A DNA stretch of 26,009 nt from an uncultured Paracoccaceae bacterium (GCA_937916485.1 CALFSV010000438.1:1-26009); one strand, 5' to 3'; shown: positions 16,058-24,772, numbered from the stretch's first letter. Translations and numbers: made by a program. The notes: generated by a model not told the origin, from the sequence alone.

Positions 16058-16089
16058 CCTCCGGGGGGAATATTTAAGGCAAGAAAAAG
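16058..16089. repeat. Rhodobacterales-type intergenic sequence motif
   Basis: The segment CCTCCGGGGGGAATATTT, followed by AAGGCAAGAAAAAG, resembles a short motif I recall seeing after many genes in Rhodobacterales genomes (a G-rich tract, then TATTT, then an A-rich purine tract). It occurs only once in this window, so its repeat nature cannot be shown here. It lies between the ccoP terminator and the ccoG FNR box. Confidence 0.4.
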
Positions 16090-16100
16090 CGGGTTCGCGA

Positions 16101-16136
16101 AATGAGAAACCCCCGCCGGGCAGGGCCAGGCGGGGG
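16101..16136 (-). terminator. stem-loop terminator after ccoP
   Basis: Read on the minus strand, an 8-bp stem (CCCCCGCC with GGCGGGGG, 16129-16136 and 16110-16117) closes an 11-base loop and is followed by TTTCTCATT. It starts 27 bases past the ccoP stop and should end the ccoNOQP transcript, separating it from ccoGHIS. The T-run is interrupted, so some read-through is possible. Confidence 0.75.
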
Positions 16137-16163
16137 CGGATGTCTTTGCGTTGGTCGGTTGGG

Positions 16164-17045
16164 TTATTCGCCGCCGCCAAGCTGGTGGACATAGGCTGCG
16201 ACGGCGTTGACCTCTGCCGCGCTGAGCCCACCGGCGGAGCGCCATTCCTCGGACCAGGCGGGCATCACCCCGAAACGGGCGTTGGTGATCGTCTCGGTCA
16301 GAGTGTCGGCATCGCCGCCATAAAGCCAGATGGCGTCATTGAGCCTGGGCGCGCCCATGTCGCGGTTTCCTTCGCCCGCCTCGCCGTGACAGGCGGAGCA
16401 ATTATCAAGGAAGAGGGGCGCCCCCGCGGCGGCCAGGGTTGCGTCGTGGTCCTGGTCAGAGATGGCCTGGACATGGGCCACGATCTGACCGATTTCCTCG
16501 CCCGAGAGCATCTCGCCGAAAGCCGGCATCTGGGTCCAGCGGGCATCCGGGGACTGTTCGTTGCGGATGCCGTTCGTCACCGTATAGGCGATCTTATCGA
16601 TCGTGCCGCCCCAGAGCCAGTCGTCGTCCAGAAGGCTGGGATAGCCTGAAGCCTGCACCCCGGCCGCGCCCGAGCCGTGACACTGCGAGCAGTTGGCCCG
16701 GAACACCGCAGCACCACCGTTGATGGCAAAGCTATGCAGGGCTTCGTTCTCGGGCAGGCTCGCCAGATCGACTGTTGCCAGCTGGTCCATGAGTTCGGCG
16801 TTGGCCGCCTCGACCGCGGCGATGTCCGCGGCGACATTGGCCCGTGTCGAATAGCCCAAAAGCCCCGGTGTCGCGCCTGAGATCATCGGCCAGGCCGGAT
16901 AGGCGATGGTGTAGCCGACCCCCCAGACGATGGTGGCGTAGAGGATCCAGACCCACCAACGGGGCAGCGGGTTGTTCAGTTCTTCGATACCGTCCCAGCT
17001 GTGGCCGGTGGTGCCGATTTCTTTTTGTTCTGGTGTCTTGGTCAT
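16164..17045 (-). CDS. ccoP: cbb3-type cytochrome c oxidase diheme subunit III, CcoP
   Basis: This encodes a 293-residue membrane-anchored c-type cytochrome of cbb3 oxidase. It has one main N-terminal helix (about residues 31-52, WVWILYATIVWGVGYTIAYPAW) and two periplasmic haem-binding domains with CSQCH at 119-123 and CSACH at 216-220. Met ligands are plausible in TQMPAFGEML and GVMPAW. CcoP passes electrons from cytochrome c donors to CcoO and CcoN. The start codon overlaps the ccoQ stop (ATGA), and a GGAGG site precedes it. An extended frame upstream of 17045 lies within ccoQ and is not real. The length is that of the Rhodobacter protein. Confidence 0.96.
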   Translation of the reverse strand: MTKTPEQKEIGTTGHSWDGIEELNNPLPRWWVWILYATIVWGVGYTIAYPAWPMISGATPGLLGYSTRANVAADIAAVEAANAELMDQLATVDLASLPENEALHSFAINGGAAVFRANCSQCHGSGAAGVQASGYPSLLDDDWLWGGTIDKIAYTVTNGIRNEQSPDARWTQMPAFGEMLSGEEIGQIVAHVQAISDQDHDATLAAAGAPLFLDNCSACHGEAGEGNRDMGAPRLNDAIWLYGGDADTLTETITNARFGVMPAWSEEWRSAGGLSAAEVNAVAAYVHQLGGGE

Positions 17046-17248
17046 GACTGACCCTCCGACCTTTTGGTTTTTGTCGGGATGATGTCCCGTGCTGGTTTCT
17101 CTTCGTGACGGAAGGGGACGTTGGCGGCATCGCTGTGCGCGGTGCGGCTGCCAGGCCGGAAGGCCCAGATGACCGCGCCCACGAAGAAGGCGAACATGCC
17201 CAGAAGGACCCAGCTGTCGGCGATTTCTCGCAGAATGTGATAGTTCAT
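17042..17248 (-). CDS. ccoQ: cbb3-type cytochrome c oxidase subunit CcoQ (FixQ)
   Basis: This is a 68-residue small membrane subunit with one helix (about residues 10-30, ADSWVLLGMFAFFVGAVIWAF), preceded by a short tail beginning MNYHILREIADSW and followed by a charged cytoplasmic tail. The RPGSR segment after the helix is a common CcoQ feature. CcoQ stabilises the complex and, in Rhodobacter, protects it and is linked to oxygen signalling. It is placed as expected between ccoO and ccoP and overlaps ccoP by four bases. Confidence 0.93.
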   Translation of the reverse strand: MNYHILREIADSWVLLGMFAFFVGAVIWAFRPGSRTAHSDAANVPFRHEEKPARDIIPTKTKRSEGQS

Positions 17249-17260
17249 GCTGTGTCCTCC

Positions 17261-17986
17261 CTACCGGCTTGCGTCTGGTACGAAGGTCGAGAAATCGACC
17301 AGCGTGCCCAACATTTGCAGATAGGCAATCAGGGCATCCATCTCGGATATGCCCGGGGCCCCGTCGAAGTCCCGAACCTGGGCGCCTGGGTAGCGTTCGA
17401 CCAATGCGTCCCAATCCCCGAAAGGATCGACCTGCACGGTAAAGTCTGCCTGCGCTTCGGCGATCATTTCCTCAGTGTAGGGAACACCGACCATGGCGTG
17501 GGTCTCCATCAGATCGGCCACATATGTCGGTTCGATCAGCCGATTAGCCAGGAAGCCATAAGGCGGCATGACCGATTCCGGCACCACCGACTGAGGGTCG
17601 GTCAGGTGCTGGACGTGCCAGGCATCCGAATAGCGTCCCCCCACCCGGGCAAGGTCTGGCCCCGTCCGTTTAGAGCCCCATTGGAAGGGGTGATCGTACA
17701 TGGATTCGGCCGCGAGCGAGTAGTGCCCATAGCGTTCGACCTCGTCCCGCATGGGCCGGATCATCTGCGAGTGGCAGACGTAGCACCCCTCGCGGATGTA
17801 GATTTCCCGGCCCGTCAGTTCGAGGGGGGAGTAGGGGCGCACCCCTTCCACCTCTTCGATGACGTTTTCCAGGTAGAAGAGTGGGGCGATTTCGACCAAC
17901 CCTCCGATGGTGACGACCACAAAGCTGCCTGCCAGCAGGAGGGTGGCGTTCTTTTCAAGGATTGTGTGACGATCGAGTAGTGACAT
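17261..17986 (-). CDS. ccoO: cbb3-type cytochrome c oxidase monoheme subunit II, CcoO
   Basis: This encodes a 241-residue membrane-anchored monoheme c-type cytochrome. One N-terminal helix spans about residues 14-36, and a periplasmic haem domain with CYVCH at 68-72 follows. [17 protein letters not shown] and [16 protein letters not shown] are the characteristic CcoO blocks, and an axial Met is likely in ESVMPPYGF. CcoO carries electrons from CcoP to the CcoN haem b. The gene lies 12 bases after ccoN and 12 bases before ccoQ. Confidence 0.96.
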   Translation of the reverse strand: MSLLDRHTILEKNATLLLAGSFVVVTIGGLVEIAPLFYLENVIEEVEGVRPYSPLELTGREIYIREGCYVCHSQMIRPMRDEVERYGHYSLAAESMYDHPFQWGSKRTGPDLARVGGRYSDAWHVQHLTDPQSVVPESVMPPYGFLANRLIEPTYVADLMETHAMVGVPYTEEMIAEAQADFTVQVDPFGDWDALVERYPGAQVRDFDGAPGISEMDALIAYLQMLGTLVDFSTFVPDASR

Positions 17987-17998
17987 GCGTCGTCCCTC

Positions 17999-19591
17999 CT
18001 ATTCTGCCGGGACAGCGGCCTGGGCAGGCTGTTGCTTGCCGTAGGCTGTCATCCAGAGGTTGTAGACCATGATGAGGGCACCGGTGAGGTAAAGAACCCC
18101 GCCCAGTCCGCGCACCACATACATCGGGAACTTGGCGGCGACGGTGTCGGCAAAGCTGTTCACGAGGAACCCTTGTGCATCGACTTCGCGCCACATCAGA
18201 CCTTCCATGATCCCGGTGACCCACATCGAGGCGGCGTAGAGAACGATGCCTATCGTGGCGAGCCAGAAGTGCCAGTTGACCAGGGCCAGGCTATGCAGCC
18301 GGTCGCGGTTCCACAGGCGTGGCGTCAGGAAGTAGAGCGCCGAGAAGGTGATCATCCCGTTCCAGCCCAGCGCCCCCGAGTGGACGTGTCCGATGGTCCA
18401 GTCCGTGTAGTGCGACAGTGAGTTGACCGCCCGGATCGACATCATCGGCCCTTCAAAGGTCGACATGCCGTAGAAGCCGAGGCTGATGACCATCATCCGC
18501 ATGATCGGGTCTGTCCGGATCTTGTCCCAGGCACCGCTCAGCGTCATCAGGCCGTTGATCATGCCACCCCAGGACGGCATCCACAGGATGATCGAGAAGA
18601 CCATACCAAGGGTCGCGGCCCAGTCAGGCAGTGCAGTGTAGTGCAAATGGTGCGGACCGGCCCAGATATACAGGAAGATCAGTGCCCAGAAGTGGATGAT
18701 CGAAAGCTTGTAGCTGAAGATCGGTCGTCCGGCCTGTTTCGGCACAAAGTAGTACATCATGCCCAGAAAGCCTGCCGTCAGGAAGAAGCCGACGGCATTG
18801 TGCCCGTACCACCATTGGGTCATGGCATCCTGCACCCCGGCAAAGACCTGCACAGACCGTGATCCGAAAATGCTGACCGGGATCGACAGGTTGTTGACCA
18901 CATGAAGCATCGCCACGGTGACAATGAACGACAACAGGAACCAATTGGCCACATAGATATGCGGCTCTTTCCGTTTGAAGATCGTGCCCAGGAACACGAC
19001 GAGGAAGGCGACCCATACGATGGTCAGCCAGATGTCGACGTACCATTCAGGCTCTGCGTATTCCTTGGATTGGGTGGCCCCCATAAGGTAGCCTGTGGCT
19101 GCCAGCACGATGAACAGGTTGTATCCCCAGAACACGAACCACGCGAGATTGCCGCCCCAAAGCCGGGCGGCGCTGGTGCGCTGGACGATGTAAAAGGACG
19201 ACATGATCAAAGCGTTGCCACCAAAGGCAAAGATCACCGCCGAGGTGTGTAGTGGCCGCAGCCGGCCGAAGTTGCCGTAGCCCTGAAGGAACTCGAAGTT
19301 CAGTTGGGGAAAGGCCAGCTGGAACGCAATAAAGGTTCCGACTAGGAACCCCGCGATGCCCCAGAATGATGTGGCGATCACCCCGGCCCTGACGACCCCG
19401 TCATTGTAGCCGGTTGGTGCCGGGCCCTTTTCGTCGCCTGCCTTTCGTACCGTCCAGACGAACATGCCGCCTGCTATCGCCATGATGATGATCGCGTGAA
19501 CCTGATACGCCAGATCTCGCGCCCAGTTGGCGGCCAGGGCGGCACATAGGGTGATAACCCCCAGCGCCGCAATCTTAATCCAATCCCACAT
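17999..19591 (-). CDS. ccoN: cbb3-type cytochrome c oxidase catalytic subunit I, CcoN
   Basis: This encodes a 530-residue catalytic subunit of the high-affinity cbb3 oxidase, a member of the haem-copper superfamily with about 12 membrane helices, which reduces O2 to water and pumps protons. Histidine motifs that ligate haem b, haem b3 and CuB are visible at [26 protein letters not shown] and [14 protein letters not shown]. The ATG at 19591 (start [11 protein letters not shown]) gives the usual length. A longer in-frame start at 19654 has no family support. It is the first gene of ccoNOQP, with an FNR box about 115 bases upstream of its start. This is the defining gene of the microaerobic block. 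Confidence 0.97.
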   Translation of the reverse strand: MWDWIKIAALGVITLCAALAANWARDLAYQVHAIIIMAIAGGMFVWTVRKAGDEKGPAPTGYNDGVVRAGVIATSFWGIAGFLVGTFIAFQLAFPQLNFEFLQGYGNFGRLRPLHTSAVIFAFGGNALIMSSFYIVQRTSAARLWGGNLAWFVFWGYNLFIVLAATGYLMGATQSKEYAEPEWYVDIWLTIVWVAFLVVFLGTIFKRKEPHIYVANWFLLSFIVTVAMLHVVNNLSIPVSIFGSRSVQVFAGVQDAMTQWWYGHNAVGFFLTAGFLGMMYYFVPKQAGRPIFSYKLSIIHFWALIFLYIWAGPHHLHYTALPDWAATLGMVFSIILWMPSWGGMINGLMTLSGAWDKIRTDPIMRMMVISLGFYGMSTFEGPMMSIRAVNSLSHYTDWTIGHVHSGALGWNGMITFSALYFLTPRLWNRDRLHSLALVNWHFWLATIGIVLYAASMWVTGIMEGLMWREVDAQGFLVNSFADTVAAKFPMYVVRGLGGVLYLTGALIMVYNLWMTAYGKQQPAQAAVPAE

Positions 19592-19699
19592 GAATACCGT
19601 TCCCTCTGTCCCTCCTGGCCTTGTCCGGTCGTAAGTGGGGCGACCGGTGACCAAGTGTAGCTGATGGATAGGTCATCCCTGATGCGGACGAGGGCCGCC

Positions 19700-19713
19700 T
19701 TGATCCAAATCAA
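19700..19713 (-). promoter_or_regulatory. FNR (FnrL) box, ccoN-proximal
   Basis: TTGATCCAAATCAA matches the TTGAT-N4-ATCAA consensus exactly. It is the nearer of two boxes to ccoN. A class II position would start transcription near 19665, leaving a leader of about 74 bases. The box is almost symmetric, so it could also act on the divergent usp promoter. Confidence 0.85.
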
Positions 19714-19731
19714 GTGTTTTGCGCGGCAGGT

Positions 19732-19745
19732 TTGATAGGGATCAA
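19732..19745 (+). promoter_or_regulatory. FNR (FnrL) box, usp-proximal
   Basis: TTGATAGGGATCAA matches the consensus exactly. Its centre is 32 bases from that of the ccoN-proximal box. A class II position would start usp transcription near 19780, about 24 bases before its ATG. It may serve usp, or repress or assist ccoN from an upstream position. Confidence 0.85.
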
Positions 19746-19803
19746 GGCGGGAACGGGAAATAGTCTCAAAGTTGGTCGCAAGCAGAATGGAAGGGAACTG
19801 ATC

Positions 19804-20649
19804 ATGGGCTACAAAACCATTTCGATGATTGTGACCGATGCGGGCACTGATGGACCCGCTCTTGAGGCCGCCGCCGCACTCGCCATGCGGGAGGAGGCCC
19901 ATCTGGATGTTGCTTGCGTTGGAATTGACCCCGCCCGCTATGAGGTCATGCCGGCAGGCTCGGCCGCTATTGTTCTGGAGTCAGGCGCACAGGAGGCGCG
20001 GGAACGGGCCGAAGCTTTGGTCGCATGGGCCGAGAACACCTTGCCCTCTGACCAGGAACGGACCGTGGTGCACGGTGTCGTTTCGGCACAAATGGGACTG
20101 GAGTCCGCCGTATCGCGCCTAGCCCGGTACTCTGACCTCATTGTGGCGACCCAGCCCTATGGCGAAGGCCGGACGGCGGTGCAGATCATGGTGACAGAGG
20201 CGGCACTATTTGGCACCGGCGCCCCGGTCCTCATCATTCCGCAAGGCGACAAGACAGACTATGCCAAAGGGTTTCAAAGACCGCTTGTGGCCTGGAATGA
20301 AAGCGATGAGGCGTTGTCCGTCATCCGCAAGTCCACCCCAGTCCTCGAGGCGTCATCGCATGTCGACATCGTCATGGTTGACCCCCCGGGCCAATCACCC
20401 GAGCGTTCGGACCCGGGTGGGGCGATCAGCCTGATGCTTGCCCGGCGCGGGATCAAGGCCGAGGTTTCGATCCTTGCCAAGACACTGCCGACCGTTGCCG
20501 AAGTGATAGAGAGGTTCGCCCGCGAACACGCTAACGACCTGATTGTCATGGGGGCATACGGGCATTCGAGGTTCCGCGAGGCCCTGTTTGGTGGGGCGAC
20601 CCGAGACATGCTTGCCCGGTCGACCCTCCCGATGTTGATGGCGCACTAG
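19804..20649 (+). CDS. universal stress protein with two tandem Usp domains
   Basis: This encodes a 281-residue cytosolic protein made of two Usp domains of about 140 residues. The first is degenerate. The second keeps the ATP-binding signature MGAYGHSRFREALFGGATRDML near the C terminus (G-x2-G-H/R-S...GG-x-T). It begins MGYKTISMIVTDAG, a normal Usp first strand. Usp genes are a standard member of the anaerobic/microaerobic regulon next to ccoN in Rhodobacterales. The start at 19804 is supported by a GGAAGGGAAC region upstream, and the gene diverges from ccoN over a promoter with two FNR boxes. A longer in-frame start at 19714 lies upstream of the FNR box at 19732-19745 and is rejected. The gene converges with fnrL over a 32-base gap. 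Confidence 0.9.
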   Translation: MGYKTISMIVTDAGTDGPALEAAAALAMREEAHLDVACVGIDPARYEVMPAGSAAIVLESGAQEARERAEALVAWAENTLPSDQERTVVHGVVSAQMGLESAVSRLARYSDLIVATQPYGEGRTAVQIMVTEAALFGTGAPVLIIPQGDKTDYAKGFQRPLVAWNESDEALSVIRKSTPVLEASSHVDIVMVDPPGQSPERSDPGGAISLMLARRGIKAEVSILAKTLPTVAEVIERFAREHANDLIVMGAYGHSRFREALFGGATRDMLARSTLPMLMAH

Positions 20650-20681
20650 ACATGAAGATGGCGGGGACAGCGTGTGACGGC

Positions 20682-21419
20682 CTAGGCGATCAACCCGCCG
20701 TCCACGTCGTCGCCCGTTTCCATCATCAGGCGGCGGATATCGGGAACGACGACCTTCCGCTTGCCTTCCAGAAGAACGATGCCTTCGCGCTTGAGCGCCG
20801 AAATCTGACGACTGACCGTTTCAAGCGTGAGCCCGAGGTAGTCGGCCATGGCTTCGCGGGTCAGAGGCAGGTCGATCGTGATGACGCCCTTTGGTTTCGC
20901 AAACCCAAGCGCGGCCTCGCGGCGCGCCAGGATCGTCAGAAGGCTCGCGATCTTTTCGCGCGCAGTCTTGCGGCCCAGGATCAACATCCATTCGCGGGCA
21001 GCGTCCAACTCGCTCAGGGTCATGTCCAGCAAACGCTCTCCGACGTGGGGAGTGCTGATCAACAGTTCTTCGAAAGGTTTGCGCCGGAAACAGCACAGGG
21101 TGATGTCGCTGATCGCAGTGACATCATAGGCCAGCGTCGCGCGGCCGGGCCGCCCGATGAAGTCAGAAGGCAGCAAGAGACCAACCATCTGGGTTCGCCC
21201 GTCTTCCAGAGTTTGGCTGAGCGTGGCGATTCCGCTAACGACCGAAGCGACAAAGCCGATCTCGTCCCCGGCCCAGGCAATGGTCTGGCCGGCTTCGTAG
21301 TTCCGATAATATTTGATCTCTTCCAGCCGGTCCAACTCATCCGCATCGCAGCGAGAGCAAACGGCCCGGTGCCGAATCGGACAATCGGCGCAATCAAGAT
21401 CTGCGTGGACGTGTCCCAA
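20682..21419 (-). CDS. fnrL: oxygen-sensing CRP/FNR-family regulator FnrL
   Basis: This is a 245-residue transcription factor. The N-terminal cysteines C10, C13, C21 and C24, with C109/C110 in the sensory domain, are candidate ligands of an oxygen-labile 4Fe-4S cluster. CPIRHRAVCSRCDADEL is the FnrL pattern. A cyclic-nucleotide-type beta barrel (about 35-115), a dimer helix, and a C-terminal HTH follow. The recognition helix carries E200, S203 and R204 (ETVSRQ), matching the E-S-R triad that reads TTGAT in FNR. This fits the three FNR boxes nearby, so it is the probable activator of ccoNOQP, ccoGHIS and usp. The only usable start is a TTG at 21419, since a stop codon lies two codons before it. 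It diverges from hemN. Confidence 0.95.
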   Translation of the reverse strand: MGHVHADLDCADCPIRHRAVCSRCDADELDRLEEIKYYRNYEAGQTIAWAGDEIGFVASVVSGIATLSQTLEDGRTQMVGLLLPSDFIGRPGRATLAYDVTAISDITLCCFRRKPFEELLISTPHVGERLLDMTLSELDAAREWMLILGRKTAREKIASLLTILARREAALGFAKPKGVITIDLPLTREAMADYLGLTLETVSRQISALKREGIVLLEGKRKVVVPDIRRLMMETGDDVDGGLIA

Positions 21420-21488
21420 GGTTTAGATGTTCCCGTATGTGATCAGTGGCTGAGTACGAGGGTAACCGAAAATGCCTGAGGATGTGAA

Positions 21489-22844
21489 ATGACTTTAGCA
21501 AACAAAATGCGTGATATTGGGCTCTTCGACACAAGAGTACCGCGATACACCAGCTATCCGCCAGCAAATCATTTCAACGACTCGGTCGGTCCAGACATTG
21601 CCCGACAGTGGATAAAGGCTATCCCATCTGGGTCCTGGGTGTCGCTATACGTTCATATTCCTTATTGTCGCAGGCTATGCTGGTTTTGCGCCTGCCGAAC
21701 GCAAGGGACCGCAACAAACCGTCCGCTGGCCCCCTATCTCGCGCTTTTGAAGGCAGAGCTTGACCTCATCGACAAGATGCTGCCCCCCGACGTGGTACTT
21801 TCGGCCATCCACCTTGGCGGTGGGACGCCGACTTTGCTGCCTCCTGACATGCTGCTCGATATCGGTGCCTCCCTTGCGGCATTCCGCCCGTGGGCAGAGG
21901 ACATTCAGGTTTCGGTCGAAATTGATCCCACAGAAGTCGATGCGGCACGAATCGCTGCTTTGAAGCAGATCGGGATGACGCGCGCATCGATTGGTGTGCA
22001 GGACTTTGACCCGCTGGTGCAGGATGCTATTGGGCGCAACCAGAGCTATGAGCAGACCCGCGACGTTGTGACCGCGCTGAGAGCGGCGGGCATAGACAGT
22101 GTGAACATGGATGTTCTGTTTGGACTTCCCCATCAGACCCGGGCGCGGTTGGCAGATTCTGTGCAGCGGGTCCTGTCGCTCGCCCCGGATCGGGTAGCAC
22201 TTTACGGCTATGCTCATGTTCCGTGGATGGCCAAGCGGCAAGTGATGATACCATCCGATGCCCTGCCGGGTGCAGAAGAGCGGCTGGAACTGTTCGATAC
22301 TGCCCGCCGTCTGTTCGTCTGGGACGGTTATGGGGAAATCGGAATTGACCATTTCGCCCGCTCCGGGGACGGGCTGTTCGAGGCCGAGCGGGCAGGGACT
22401 TTGCGCCGCAACTTCCAGGGCTATACCGATGATCAGACCGACACCTTGATTGGATTGGGTGCGTCGGCCATCTCGCGGTTCCCGCAGGGCTATGCCCAAA
22501 ACATCTCAACTTCTTCCCGCTATGCTTCTGCAATCTCGGAAGGGCATCTGGCCACCGAACGGGGCTACGCGATGACGCAAGACGATTCCCTGCGCGCCAC
22601 GATGATCGAGGAACTGATGTGCCGGTTCGAAATCAGCTATGACCGCCTGGCCAAACGAACAGGTGCCACTAAGGCCCAGATTTGGGAAATGACGGCCGAG
22701 CTTCGTAACAGGTTCGCGGATCACCTGAGCGTAACGGACAAGGCACTGAAGCTGACTGAAGGGTCACGGCTCATCGCCCGAATGGCAGCCCAGACCCTGG
22801 ACACATTCAGCATGCCAGAGGGTCGCCATAGTCGCGCGCTTTGA
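21489..22844 (+). CDS. hemN: oxygen-independent coproporphyrinogen III dehydrogenase HemN
   Basis: This encodes a 451-residue radical-SAM enzyme that converts coproporphyrinogen III to protoporphyrinogen IX without oxygen, a step needed for haem under microaerobic conditions. The cluster motif is C60-x3-C64-x2-C67 with the fourth conserved Cys at 69 (HIPYCRRLCWFCACRTQ), which identifies true HemN rather than HemW. HLGGGTPTLL and the C-terminal HemN-type domain are also present. The length and order match the E. coli enzyme. The start at 21489 follows GAGGATG. It diverges from fnrL by 69 bases. The haem b it supplies is the cofactor of the cbb3 oxidase encoded nearby. No perfect FNR box is in the short upstream region. 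Confidence 0.95.
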   Translation: MTLANKMRDIGLFDTRVPRYTSYPPANHFNDSVGPDIARQWIKAIPSGSWVSLYVHIPYCRRLCWFCACRTQGTATNRPLAPYLALLKAELDLIDKMLPPDVVLSAIHLGGGTPTLLPPDMLLDIGASLAAFRPWAEDIQVSVEIDPTEVDAARIAALKQIGMTRASIGVQDFDPLVQDAIGRNQSYEQTRDVVTALRAAGIDSVNMDVLFGLPHQTRARLADSVQRVLSLAPDRVALYGYAHVPWMAKRQVMIPSDALPGAEERLELFDTARRLFVWDGYGEIGIDHFARSGDGLFEAERAGTLRRNFQGYTDDQTDTLIGLGASAISRFPQGYAQNISTSSRYASAISEGHLATERGYAMTQDDSLRATMIEELMCRFEISYDRLAKRTGATKAQIWEMTAELRNRFADHLSVTDKALKLTEGSRLIARMAAQTLDTFSMPEGRHSRAL

Positions 22845-22853
22845 TCGCCGATC

Positions 22854-23519
22854 TCAGAAGTTAAAGCTGATGCCGACGTTCAAGGCGTTTGTGATCACGT
22901 TGGTTTCCAGCGAACCCCCCGTCACAAGATCAGCCGAGTTGATCGAATAGGTGCCCTTGTATTCCCCGAACACGGACCACTGGTCGTTCAAAGGCATGCT
23001 CGCCCCGGCTATCCACGCGACCGCCGGGCCAGTCAGCTGATATTCGAATGTCCGTGATGTGCCTTCTGTCAGTTCGACGTGCGGGATGGCGACACCAAAT
23101 CCACCACCGACGTAAGGCGACACACCGGCGAAGGCGTTATTCCAGGACCGGTAGGCGTTTAGTGTAACGATGTTAAGCCCGTCCGAGAATTCAAAGTGCT
23201 CGTACCCCGTTTCGGCCAGGGTGGCGTCATCTGCATAGACCTTGGTGTGGTTCACATCGACGCCAAAGCCAAAGTTCTCAGAATACCACCACGTCGCCCG
23301 ATAGCCATAATAGGGCGGCATGGTGAACGACCGACCTTCCCAGCCGGCCGTAAACTCCAGGTCTGGAACCACACTGTCGCCATAGACGGACACGTTCGAA
23401 TGGGGCGATGTCTGGTACCCGCCATAAAAGCTTAGCTGCAGTTCGGCCGTGGCTTGCGTTGCCACACCAAGGGATGCTGCGGCCAGAATGGCCCGAGAGG
23501 ATTTTAGGGTCAGCGACAC
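22854..23519 (-). CDS. outer-membrane beta-barrel protein, possibly LpxQ-like lipid A oxidase
   Basis: This encodes a 221-residue exported protein. With the GTG start at 23519, residues 1-25 form a signal peptide ending ATA|ELQ. The rest is rich in alternating aromatic and hydrophobic beta strands and ends in Phe (ALNVGISFNF), as outer-membrane barrels do. The opening ELQLSFYGGYQTSPHSNV and the YGYRATWW and NFGFGVDVNHTK segments resemble the family annotated as lipid A oxidase in Rhodobacterales, in which LpxQ oxidises the proximal glucosamine of lipid A. That assignment is inferred from memory and not proved here; an OmpW-like barrel is the alternative. In-frame upstream starts reach 23723 but lack signal-peptide character. 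It converges on hemN with a 9-base gap. Confidence 0.65.
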   Translation of the reverse strand: MSLTLKSSRAILAAASLGVATQATAELQLSFYGGYQTSPHSNVSVYGDSVVPDLEFTAGWEGRSFTMPPYYGYRATWWYSENFGFGVDVNHTKVYADDATLAETGYEHFEFSDGLNIVTLNAYRSWNNAFAGVSPYVGGGFGVAIPHVELTEGTSRTFEYQLTGPAVAWIAGASMPLNDQWSVFGEYKGTYSINSADLVTGGSLETNVITNALNVGISFNF

Positions 23520-23679
23520 AGCGGACGGACTCCGGGCTCTGATTTCGAACTCTCTCACATTAGGCCCCGATCCGATGCGCCACAAGGGACGATCCCGTGA
23601 TCGGCGTGCGGCATCCTGCCGTGCCATTGTGCCAACCCTGGGTACTGATCCGAATTCACCCGGTTGCACCCACCAACCC

Positions 23680-24645
23680 CTAGGAAAGCTTGTTGACCAG
23701 GTGAATTGGTTCTCCGGCGACAAAGGCGTTTATCTGGTCGTAGATGTCGGCGAATTGCATATCGAGTTCATCTTCAGTGACATAGCCGATATGAGGTGTC
23801 GCCGTTACACCGGGATGGTGGACAAGGGGGTCGTCGGGGTCCGTCAGCGGCTCTTTTTCGAACACGTCGATCCCGGCACGACTGGGCCGCCCTGCATTCA
23901 GTGCATCCAGCAACGCACCTTCGGCAATGAGACCCGCGCGAGAGGTGTTGATCAGGCTCGCTGTGGGTTTCATCATGCCAAGGTCCTCGGCGGTTATGAT
24001 GCCCCTGCTCATGGCGGTCAGGCGAAGATGCAAGCTTACGAAGTCAGAGTTGGCAAAAAATTCTGCCCGGCTGTTGGCCACGGTCTGGCCGTCCGCGATC
24101 GCCCGCGCCCGCCCGTCTTCCGAGCCCCACCAGACGACCTTGACCCCGAAGGCCTCGGCATAGCGCGCGACCGCCTTGCCAATCCTGCCATACCCATAAA
24201 GCCCGAGTGTACGCCCCGCGATAGTCTGGCCGACGCCCATCTGCCAATGACCGGCTTTCAGAGACTGGTTCTGTGCAGTGATCTGACGGGCAGAGGCCAA
24301 CAGAAGCGCCCATGTCAATTCTGCGGCGGCGACCGAATGCCCAGTAGATCCTGTATTTGAGGCCAAAAGGACCTTGTGACGGGTGCAGGCCTCGACATCG
24401 ACATGAGGGTAGACGCCGCGCTGGCTGATCAGCTTGAGGTTCGGAAGGCCGGCAAGCAGTGCCTCGGTCACGGGTGTACGTTCGCGAAAAAGGACGAGAC
24501 ATTCTGCATCGGCCAGGCGTTCATGCAGGATGGCGGGATCTTCGGTGTGATCAGACCAGATTGTCACGTCATGACCGTCGAGCCGGGAGAAGGACGGCAA
24601 GGTCTGCAATGTGTTGAACCAGTCGTCCAGAATATGGATCCGCAT
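23680..24645 (-). CDS. D-2-hydroxyacid dehydrogenase family protein
   Basis: This encodes a 321-residue NAD(P)-dependent dehydrogenase of the D-2-hydroxyacid/phosphoglycerate dehydrogenase family. The Rossmann motif GYGRIG is at residues 151-156. The catalytic triad is visible as Arg236 (NTSRAGL), Glu265 (DVFEKEP) and His285 (TPHIGYVT). The position that usually selects NAD by an acidic residue reads WWGSED, so cofactor preference is unclear. The substrate cannot be told from sequence. The start at 24645 follows a GGGAGGAG ribosome binding site seven bases upstream. An extended frame to 24687 is less likely. It lies 160 bases upstream of the beta-barrel gene on the same strand, with no obvious functional link. 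Confidence 0.88.
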   Translation of the reverse strand: MRIHILDDWFNTLQTLPSFSRLDGHDVTIWSDHTEDPAILHERLADAECLVLFRERTPVTEALLAGLPNLKLISQRGVYPHVDVEACTRHKVLLASNTGSTGHSVAAAELTWALLLASARQITAQNQSLKAGHWQMGVGQTIAGRTLGLYGYGRIGKAVARYAEAFGVKVVWWGSEDGRARAIADGQTVANSRAEFFANSDFVSLHLRLTAMSRGIITAEDLGMMKPTASLINTSRAGLIAEGALLDALNAGRPSRAGIDVFEKEPLTDPDDPLVHHPGVTATPHIGYVTEDELDMQFADIYDQINAFVAGEPIHLVNKLS

Positions 24646-24746
24646 CAGGATCTCCTCCCTCAAATGTCTGTTTGTTGACCTATGCAATGCCGCAATTGGG
24701 TTGTCACGACCCTATCCATGCCGCGGGGCGCACGCCGTCTGAATGG

Positions 24747-24760
24747 CATGGTTGGCCATG
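24747..24760. repeat. short stem-loop
   Basis: CATGG-TTGG-CCATG forms a perfect five-base-pair stem with a four-base loop. On its own this could be chance; it is notable for its position beside the larger stem-loop at 24773-24813. Confidence 0.4.
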
Positions 24761-24772
24761 TCGCTTTTTCCG

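Noticed and set aside
20652..21479. 275-codon plus-strand frame opposite fnrL
   Set aside because: It is antisense to the clearly identified fnrL gene and has no protein features of its own.
23449..24360. 303-codon plus-strand frame opposite the hydroxyacid dehydrogenase
   Set aside because: It is a shadow of the dehydrogenase, whose motifs and catalytic residues are all on the minus strand.
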